A model generated the notes under the pieces. That model had not been told where the DNA came from. It searched no databases and worked only from the letters and a program-made list of their open reading frames with translations. A stretch of DNA of 8,967 bases. It comes from CAZKUN01 sp964555935 (GTDB taxonomy: Bacteria; Armatimonadota; Zipacnadia; Zipacnadales; VGFC01). Location: contig CAZKUN010000328.1 in NCBI GenBank assembly GCA_964555935.1, positions 1 through 8,967 of the forward strand, read 5' to 3'. Position numbers and translations under genes: made by a program. This document shows, in pieces, positions 4,492 through 8,967 of the stretch. Each line of letters begins with the position of its first letter. The stretch's first letter is position 1.

Positions 4492-6768
4492 ATGACACGC
4501 ATCGGGGCCCCGGTCGACGCGATCCGCCGGGGCCCCGCGCGCGTCTGGGGGGGGGGCGCCAGAGAATCCGGGAGGGTGAGAGCGAGGACGATTATGATCG
4601 GCGCAACGACGGCAGTTGTCATGGCGGCGCTGGTATTCGCCGGAATCCAGCTAGGCCAGAACCCCGCGCAAGCTCCCCCCGCGCCGGGACACGAGGATGC
4701 CATGGATGGGGAACACAAGCACACCAACAGACTGATCGATCAGCCAAGCCCGTACCTGCAGCAGCACGCCCACAACCCGGTAAACTGGTACCCGTGGGGC
4801 GATGAGGCGCTGCAGAAGGCGAAGGACGAGGACAAGCCGATACTCGTGTCGATCGGCTACTCGTCGTGTCACTGGTGCCACGTGATGGAGCGCGAGTCGT
4901 TTGAGAACGAGGACATCGCGGCCATCATGAACGAGCACTTCATCTGCATCAAGGTCGACCGTGAAGAGCGGCCCGATCTCGATGAACTCTACATGAACGC
5001 GTGTCAGATGATTACCGGCAGCGGCGGCTGGCCGCTGAACGTCTTCCTGACGCCGGATCTCAAGCCGTTCTACGCCGGAACATACTTCCCGCCGGACGAC
5101 AAGTTCGGTCGGCCGGGATGGCCGAGTATCCTCCAGAGAGTCGCCGAGGTCTTCGCTGAGAAGCGCGACGAGATCGACGAGAGCGCCGAGCAGATCACGG
5201 CGGCGCTGGCGAGCACGCCGACGGGCGCTCGGGGCGAAGTCGACTACGCGCTCATCGATGGAGCGATCAGCCAGTTCAGCGGCTCGTTTGACGAACGCTG
5301 GGGTGGCTTTGGCGGCGCGCCGAAATTCCCCAGCTCCAAGACCATCAGCCTGCTACTGCGCCAGCACCGCCGCACCGGTGACGCGCGATCTCTCGAGATG
5401 GCCACCGTTACCCTCGACAGAATGGCTCAGGGCGGCATGTACGACCAACTCGGCGGGGGCTTCCATCGCTACTCCGTCGACGAAAAGTGGCTGGTTCCGC
5501 ACTTCGAGAAGATGCTCTACGATAACGCTCAACTCGCCGACGTGTACCTCGAGGCATTCCAGGCGACGGGCGATCCGTACTACGAGCAGATCGCGCGCGA
5601 GATCCTGGACTACGTGGTCCGCGAGATGACCGACGCCGCCGGTGGCTTCCACTCAACTACCGACGCCGATAGCGAAGGGGAAGAGGGCAAGTTCTTCGTC
5701 TGGAGCCTGGACGAGGTTACTGACATCCTTGGCAAGAAGGACGCCGAACTGTTTGCCGACTTCTATGAGGTCACCGAAGGCGGCAACTTCGAGGGGCATA
5801 GCATCCTCAACATCCGCGTCCCGCTCGACGAGTTCGCCAAGAAGCGCGACGCCGATCCGGACAAGCTCTGGAAGCGCCTCGACGCGATGCGAGGGGAGCT
5901 GCTGGCCGAGCGCGTGAAGCGAGTTCCTCCGGGCTTGGATGACAAAGTCCTGGCCGACTGGAACGGGCTGATGATCACCGCCTTCGCGCGCGGGTATCAG
6001 GTCACCGGGGATGAGCGTTACCGGGACGCAGCCATCCGCGCGGCCGAGTTCGTCCTGACCGATATGAGCCCTGACGGCAGGCTGCGCCACGCATACCGAC
6101 AAGGCACGAGTTACCTCGATGCTTTCCTGGACGACTACGCATTCGTCATCGCCGGCCTGCTCGATCTCTACGAGGCGACCTTCGACCCCAAGTGGGTGGT
6201 TGAGGCGCAGCGTCTGACTGACGAGGCGATCGCCGGCTTCTGGGACGATGCAAGCGGCGGGTTCTACTTCACGCGGGCGGATCAGCCTCATCTCATCACT
6301 CGCCCGAAGAAGCTCTTCGACGGCGCGACGCCGGGCGGCAACTCCATCGCCGCAGGCGCGCTGTTGAGGCTCGCCAGGCTGACGGGCAACGCAGACTATG
6401 CCAAGCGCGCCACGGACACGCTCGCGGCCGTCGCGGCTCAGGCGGCGCGCATCCCGCGGGGGTTCCCGGCGCTGCTGGTCTCGGTCAGCGCGCACCTGGA
6501 CGCCCCCACGGAGGTCGTGATTGCCGGGGCGCCGGGCGACGCCGAAACGCAAGCGCTTGTAGCTGCCGCGCGCAAGCCGTTTATCCCCAACCGCCTGGTC
6601 GTGGTCGCCGATCCGACCGCGGACGGGGCCGCGATCAGCGGAGTGCTGTCGGTAACTCAGGCCAAGGGCTTGGTGGATGGGAAGCCGGCCGCATATGTCT
6701 GCGACGCGCGCGGCTGCCTGCGTCCCACGACGTCGCCTGATGAGCTGGCCGACCTGCTGGCTCCATAG
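4492..6768 (+). CDS. Membrane-anchored DUF255 thioredoxin-fold protein (YyaL/SPATA20-like)
   Basis: This protein of about 758 residues matches the DUF255 family (bacterial YyaL, animal SPATA20). It has an N-terminal thioredoxin-like domain (about 75-230) with motif SSCHWCHVM (C126-H-W-C129), followed by an alpha/alpha-barrel region resembling N-acylglucosamine 2-epimerases. Landmarks are NRLIDQPSPYLQQHAHNPVNWYPW, GGWPLNVFLTPD, GGFGGAPKFP, HFEKMLYDNA, DADSEGEEGKFFVW and DDKVLADWNGLMI. The biochemical role of the family is not established. Unlike relatives that begin near TNRL, this one has an extension of about 75 residues with an Arg-rich stretch (RVRART) and a hydrophobic segment (about 34-55), predicting a membrane anchor or uncleaved signal. 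Starts at 4492, 4594 and 4702 all have GAGG-like sites. I chose 4492 because it keeps the positive charges before the membrane segment. A G10 tract lies inside this extension. It sits in the middle of the stress block. Confidence 0.93.
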   Translation: MTRIGAPVDAIRRGPARVWGGGARESGRVRARTIMIGATTAVVMAALVFAGIQLGQNPAQAPPAPGHEDAMDGEHKHTNRLIDQPSPYLQQHAHNPVNWYPWGDEALQKAKDEDKPILVSIGYSSCHWCHVMERESFENEDIAAIMNEHFICIKVDREERPDLDELYMNACQMITGSGGWPLNVFLTPDLKPFYAGTYFPPDDKFGRPGWPSILQRVAEVFAEKRDEIDESAEQITAALASTPTGARGEVDYALIDGAISQFSGSFDERWGGFGGAPKFPSSKTISLLLRQHRRTGDARSLEMATVTLDRMAQGGMYDQLGGGFHRYSVDEKWLVPHFEKMLYDNAQLADVYLEAFQATGDPYYEQIAREILDYVVREMTDAAGGFHSTTDADSEGEEGKFFVWSLDEVTDILGKKDAELFADFYEVTEGGNFEGHSILNIRVPLDEFAKKRDADPDKLWKRLDAMRGELLAERVKRVPPGLDDKVLADWNGLMITAFARGYQVTGDERYRDAAIRAAEFVLTDMSPDGRLRHAYRQGTSYLDAFLDDYAFVIAGLLDLYEATFDPKWVVEAQRLTDEAIAGFWDDASGGFYFTRADQPHLITRPKKLFDGATPGGNSIAAGALLRLARLTGNADYAKRATDTLAAVAAQAARIPRGFPALLVSVSAHLDAPTEVVIAGAPGDAETQALVAAARKPFIPNRLVVVADPTADGAAISGVLSVTQAKGLVDGKPAAYVCDARGCLRPTTSPDELADLLAP
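4503..4537 (+). promoter_or_regulatory. GC-only hairpin at the start of the DUF255 gene
   Basis: CGGGGCCCCGG (4503-4513) and CCGGGGCCCCG (4527-4537) form a perfect 11-bp stem around a 13-base loop. Each arm is also nearly self-complementary, with GGGGCCCC occurring twice. The structure starts 11 bases after the first candidate start codon (4492) and lies wholly upstream of the second (4594). It could hinder ribosomes or act as an attenuator that lowers DUF255 expression relative to the upstream genes. There is no T run. Confidence 0.45.
4547..4556 (+). repeat. G10 homopolymer tract
   Basis: Ten consecutive Gs lie within the N-terminal extension of the DUF255 frame if translation starts at 4492, or in its leader if translation starts at 4594. 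Such tracts are prone to slippage in cells and to sequencing error, and a change of one base would break the longer frame. It is the longest homopolymer I see in the window. Confidence 0.9.
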
Positions 6769-6899
6769 CTGGACAGCACGACGTGAAACGGGCTCTTCGC
6801 GACGGGCGCCCGTTGGTTTCGCGCACGATGAAACCACAATCCGATTCATGCTGTTAATGCCGAAGGAAGGCCGGAATTTCCCGCAAGGAGAGATGATCC
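6769..6899 (+). promoter_or_regulatory. 131-bp intergenic gap before the second rubrerythrin-like gene
   Basis: This is the only long gap inside the eight-gene block. It contains a perfect 12-bp palindrome ACGGGCGCCCGT (6802-6813), itself within a looser hairpin (GAAACGGGC at 6785-6793 against GCCCGTTGGTTTC at 6808-6820). Then follow a less GC-rich stretch (about 6826-6858) and the ribosome binding site AAGGAG (6885-6890) 9 bases before the next ATG. The hairpin may end the upstream transcript and the AT-richer stretch may hold a separate promoter, but no clear -35/-10 pair or PerR-like dyad is visible. Confidence 0.4.
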
Positions 6900-7403
6900 A
6901 TGTCCATCTCAAAAGACGAAATCGTGACAGCGGCAATCCAGCTTGAGGGTGACGGCTTCAGGTTCTACACGGACGCCGCTAAGAACGCCGGCAGCACCCT
7001 CTCTCGCGAGACATTCGACTCGCTTGCCAAGGATGAGCAGCGACACATCGAGTGGATTACGGACTACACGAAACTGAAGTTCAACGCCGAGACCGCGAAC
7101 AAGGCTCTGTACGCGCAACTCCGGCCCGTGTTCGCCGACCTGGCGGAGAGCGACCGGCAGGTTGCCGGATCCGCCGACGCCGACATCGATGCTCTCAAGT
7201 TCGCCATCAAGCGCGAGGTGGCCGCACGCGACGCCTACGCCAAGTGGGCCGATGAGGTCGATGATCCCGAGGTCAAGGACCTCTGCGAAAAGCTCGTCGA
7301 GGTCGAGGACTTCCACCGCGAACTGCTTGAGAACGTTATCGAGTACCTCGACAATCCCACCGATTACTTCCTCCGCGAAGAGCGCTGGATCGTCGAGGGT
7401 TAG
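6900..7403 (+). CDS. Rubrerythrin-like diiron protein without rubredoxin domain (B)
   Basis: This 167-residue ferritin-like protein has the diiron motif set E16 (QLEGDGFRFY), E46-QR-H49, E106 in the third helix (KREVAARDAY) and E136-DF-H139. The C-terminal tail NPTDYFLREERWIVEG resembles tails of rubrerythrin-family proteins in anaerobes. No cysteine pair for a rubredoxin centre is present. Function is probably peroxide reduction or iron binding with an external electron donor. The start is supported by AAGGAG 9 bases upstream. It precedes the second desulfoferrodoxin by 42 bp, so the two form a mini-module that repeats the diiron-plus-superoxide-reductase pairing of the first part of the block. 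Confidence 0.9.
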   Translation: MSISKDEIVTAAIQLEGDGFRFYTDAAKNAGSTLSRETFDSLAKDEQRHIEWITDYTKLKFNAETANKALYAQLRPVFADLAESDRQVAGSADADIDALKFAIKREVAARDAYAKWADEVDDPEVKDLCEKLVEVEDFHRELLENVIEYLDNPTDYFLREERWIVEG

Positions 7404-7445
7404 AGCCGCACGCCGCATTATCACGCAACTACAGGAGGGTATGGA

Positions 7446-7832
7446 ATGCCCGCGAAACTTGAGGTCTACCGATGTGAGATCTGTGGGAACGTCGTCGAGG
7501 TGATCCACGAAGGACTCGGGGCGCTCGGGTGCTGCGCGGAGGATATGAAGCACCTCACCGAGGCGACCGCCGACTCCGCTACCGAGAAGCACGTGCCGCT
7601 CGTTGCCCGCATCGGCAACTGCGTTCACGTCGAGGTTGGCTCGACCGCCCACCCGATGGAGGAGGATCACTACATCGAGTGGATCGAGATCGAGGCGGAT
7701 GGCAAGGCCTACCGCAAGTTCCTGAATCCGGGCGATGCCCCCCAGGCCGATTTCGAGGTCGTGGCCGAGGGCGTCAAGGCCCGCGAGTACTGCAACGTGC
7801 ATGGGCTGTGGAAGGGTTCTGGCCCCTGCTGA
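7446..7832 (+). CDS. dfx: Desulfoferrodoxin (class I superoxide reductase), copy 2
   Basis: This is a 128-residue paralogue of the protein at 3069-3443. It keeps center I cysteines C10, C13, C29 and C30, center II ligands H49, H69, H75, C116 and H119, and the E47-K48 pair, so it should be an active superoxide reductase. Hand alignment gives 76 identical residues of 124 (about 61%), so the duplication is not recent or one copy was acquired separately. It has a four-residue C-terminal addition (SGPC) ending in cysteine and an extra C59 that copy 1 lacks. GGAGGG about 7 bases upstream supports the start. It is the last gene of the block and is followed by a strong hairpin. Confidence 0.98.
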   Translation: MPAKLEVYRCEICGNVVEVIHEGLGALGCCAEDMKHLTEATADSATEKHVPLVARIGNCVHVEVGSTAHPMEEDHYIEWIEIEADGKAYRKFLNPGDAPQADFEVVAEGVKAREYCNVHGLWKGSGPC

Positions 7833-7868
7833 GCTGAAGCGATGCTTGGGTAGTGTGTATATCGAGCG

Positions 7869-7908
7869 CGGGCCGGATGGGGACTGCATGCATCCCCCAT
7901 CCGGCCCG
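7869..7908. terminator. Strong 14-bp hairpin downstream of the stress block
   Basis: CGGGCCGGATGGGG (7869-7882) pairs perfectly with CCCCATCCGGCCCG (7895-7908) across a 12-base loop that itself contains the palindrome TGCATGCA. It starts 36 bases after the second desulfoferrodoxin stop. There is no T run on either side, so it is a hairpin-type terminator or mRNA end rather than a classic intrinsic terminator. It lies between convergent transcription units and could serve either. Confidence 0.6.
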
Positions 7909-7983
7909 TCTGACGTTGGCTAGCTACCGATATCTGGCACCCATCTCGACTTCACCGTGATCCGTAGCCACGTGAGCGTCTGT

Positions 7984-8005
7984 GGCCCGCTAGGTCGCGC
8001 GGGCC
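7984..8005 (-). terminator. Short GC hairpin abutting the stop of the small membrane protein gene
   Basis: GGCCCGC (7984-7990) and GCGGGCC (7999-8005) form a 7-bp stem with an 8-base loop. They lie immediately downstream of the minus-strand TAG at 8008-8006. The position suits a transcript end for the minus-strand pair, but no T run follows on that strand. The stretch from 7909 to 7983 holds nothing else that I recognise. Confidence 0.4.
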
Positions 8006-8212
8006 CTACCCTCCAGGCACGGGAGCTGCTCCGGCCGCGCCGCCTTCATTGGTCTCCCGCTCCGTGTTCTGCAACTCCTCCAGCGTAGGCGTGCCACCCT
8101 CCGGCGCCGACCCGCCCTTCTTGGCGAAAGTGAAGAACCCGATAGCTGCCAGTGCCACGATCAGCACGATCACGACCACGACTATCGTTGTGGACGACAG
8201 TTTCTTACTCAA
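8006..8212 (-). CDS. Small single-pass membrane protein (hypothetical)
   Basis: This 68-residue protein starts MSKKLSSTT, followed by a strongly hydrophobic segment of about 20 residues (IVVVVIVLIVALAAIGFFTF, about 10-29), then KK and a polar Gly/Glu/Pro/Ala-rich tail. It would be a bitopic inner-membrane protein with a short basic N-terminus. The start codon is TTG at 8212; the minus-strand sequence AAGGGGAG ends about 6 bases before it, which supports the choice. It lies 65 bp downstream of the pseudopilin-like gene on the same strand, so the two may be cotranscribed. I do not recognise a family and assign no function beyond membrane association. Confidence 0.65.
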   Translation of the reverse strand: MSKKLSSTTIVVVVIVLIVALAAIGFFTFAKKGGSAPEGGTPTLEELQNTERETNEGGAAGAAPVPGG

Positions 8213-8277
8213 GCTGGTCTCCCCTTAACTGTATTGAGATCCATCTTCTCCGCCGCGACGTCAGAATCCCATCCGGA

Positions 8278-8931
8278 CTACGAAGGCGCGTGGTTCCACG
8301 CCCTCCGCCTCTCCTGGGTATCCGTCATGTCGAGGATAACGCTCATGCCCACCCATTTGGCGTGGCCATCGACGAAGACGACGTTGCAGCCCTCATTGTG
8401 CCGGTCCGCGCCGATGCCGTTCCAGATCCGTGGGGATGCCAAGGGGGACCAGTGCGCCACCCTGCAGTAGACGATGTGATATCCATACCTGACATCGGAC
8501 GCATATCCGGCATGGCGGGGAGAGTACATGGCATCCATTATGCTGTACGACTCGGCTGGATACTGGATGTCAGCCATCGAGGTTCCCGTGGTCCCGCACG
8601 AGTGCACGTGGTTGTAGTTGACACCGTAGCTATTGCCTTGGAGCCAGGGGTTGTTACTGGAGCTAGGGCATGTTCTCAACTGCGAGTTCTTGATGTACGG
8701 CTCCAACTGGACCGTCCAGTGCTTGACGCCGTTCACGCAGTCGCGATTGGCGTAGGAAACCAGGCGATCATCGTAGTCCGAGGCGTACATGAGCGAGGCA
8801 AGCCCGAGTTCCTTGACATTGCTCAGACACGAGGTCTGTCGTGCTTTCTCCCGAGCCCGTGCAAACACCGGGAATAGGATTGCGGCGAGAATCGCAATGA
8901 TAGCGATGACGACTAACCCCGCATTGCCCAT
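8278..8931 (-). CDS. Pseudopilin-like H-x9-DG (DUF1559-type) protein, 5' end damaged
   Basis: This protein of about 217 residues has the hydrophobic start LVVIAIIAILAAILFPVFARAREKARQTSCLSN (6-38), an Asp/Tyr-rich early domain (MYASDYDDR), and a C-terminal motif RHNEGCNVVFVDGHAKW. In that motif H178 and D188-G189 fit the prepilin-associated H-x9-DG pattern exactly. Such proteins are abundant, multicopy and extracytoplasmic in Armatimonadota and Planctomycetota; their roles are largely unknown. The usual prepilin sequence GFTLIELLVV should precede, but here it reads MGNAG-LVV. The six residues FTLIEL, including the conserved E5 and the cleavage junction, are missing exactly where the terminal inverted repeat begins. 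No ribosome binding site precedes the ATG at 8931. The real gene probably starts beyond the window, or the 5' end is chimeric, so the body is firm and the start is not. Confidence 0.85.
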   Translation of the reverse strand: MGNAGLVVIAIIAILAAILFPVFARAREKARQTSCLSNVKELGLASLMYASDYDDRLVSYANRDCVNGVKHWTVQLEPYIKNSQLRTCPSSSNNPWLQGNSYGVNYNHVHSCGTTGTSMADIQYPAESYSIMDAMYSPRHAGYASDVRYGYHIVYCRVAHWSPLASPRIWNGIGADRHNEGCNVVFVDGHAKWVGMSVILDMTDTQERRRAWNHAPS

Positions 8932-8967
8932 ATGAGCAGGGAGGTTTTCGGTAGAGGTGCCAAGAAA
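8916..8967 (-). repeat. Right copy of the 52-bp terminal inverted repeat
   Basis: This is the exact reverse complement of positions 4-55. It covers the first 16 bases of the pseudopilin-like frame as read, plus everything up to the window edge. Because it replaces the expected 5' end of that gene, this copy is the more likely misplaced one. On the plus strand it contains ATG at 8932, opening the frame MSREVFGRGAKK that runs off the edge, mirroring the left end. Confidence 0.9.

Noticed and set aside
3939..4727. Minus-strand open frame of 262 codons
   Set aside because: It overlaps the rubrerythrin-like protein A and the DUF255 start on the opposite strand; its hydrophobic start is the reverse of coding sequence and no family is recognisable.
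5653..6936. Long minus-strand open frame (427 codons) opposite the DUF255 gene
   Set aside because: The plus strand encodes an unmistakable DUF255 protein here; the antisense frame is Arg-rich, has no motifs and is typical of GC-rich codon shadowing.
6909..7889. Minus-strand open frame (326 codons) spanning the second rubrerythrin-like gene and second desulfoferrodoxin
   Set aside because: It crosses two well-supported plus-strand genes and the hairpin beyond them; composition is that of an antisense shadow.
8152..8877. Plus-strand open frame of 241 codons opposite the pseudopilin-like gene
   Set aside because: The minus strand carries the diagnostic prepilin hydrophobic segment and H-x9-DG motif; the plus frame is its mirror and also overlaps the small membrane protein gene.
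1..8967. Segment as a transposon bounded by terminal inverted repeats
   Set aside because: No transposase, integrase or target-site duplication is visible, and the right repeat cuts the start of a gene; an assembly explanation is simpler.
1..8967. CRISPR arrays, tRNA or rRNA genes
   Set aside because: No regularly spaced direct repeats, cloverleaf-like segments or conserved rRNA stretches were seen on either strand.

Overview
The window reads as a scaffold from a metagenome-type assembly of a GC-rich bacterium with an anaerobic or microaerophilic lifestyle. A run of ten Ns interrupts one gene, and the two ends of the window are inverted copies of each other. The pseudopilin-like protein at the right end (FPVFARAREKARQTSCLSN core, H-x9-DG tail), together with a sulfatase and a short palindromic repeat, resembles Armatimonadota, Planctomycetota or Hydrogenedentes-like lineages. 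This placement is an inference from sequence style, not a proven affiliation.

Layout. Left edge (1-389): a 52-bp terminal inverted repeat, a 28-bp-arm palindromic element, and possibly a decayed coding stretch. Positions 390-1751 (minus): a type I sulfatase, transcribed away from the next block. Positions 1752-1992: a divergent intergenic region with an AT-rich dyad that looks like a Fur/PerR operator. Positions 1993-7832 (plus): eight co-oriented genes for peroxide, superoxide and iron handling. In order these are perR, rubrerythrin, desulfoferrodoxin, ferritin, a rubredoxin-less rubrerythrin-like protein, a membrane-anchored DUF255 thioredoxin-fold protein, a second rubrerythrin-like protein, and a second desulfoferrodoxin. 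The first six are packed with gaps of 4-59 bp. A 131-bp gap precedes the last two, so these may have their own promoter. A strong hairpin lies downstream of the block. Positions 8006-8931 (minus): a small single-pass membrane protein and, upstream of it, the pseudopilin-like H-x9-DG protein, whose 5' end looks chimeric.

How the genes fit together. PerR carries all five residues equivalent to the Bacillus PerR metal and peroxide-sensing ligands, so it probably controls the block. Desulfoferrodoxin reduces superoxide to peroxide and rubrerythrin reduces peroxide to water. Ferritin stores the iron that would otherwise drive Fenton chemistry. The membrane-anchored CxxC protein is the unexpected member and the best candidate for an undescribed link. 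No stand-alone rubredoxin or NAD(P)H:rubredoxin reductase is present in the window, so the electron donor is missing or encoded elsewhere. Coding assignments are firm for the main genes. Start sites, regulatory sites and hairpins are less certain.
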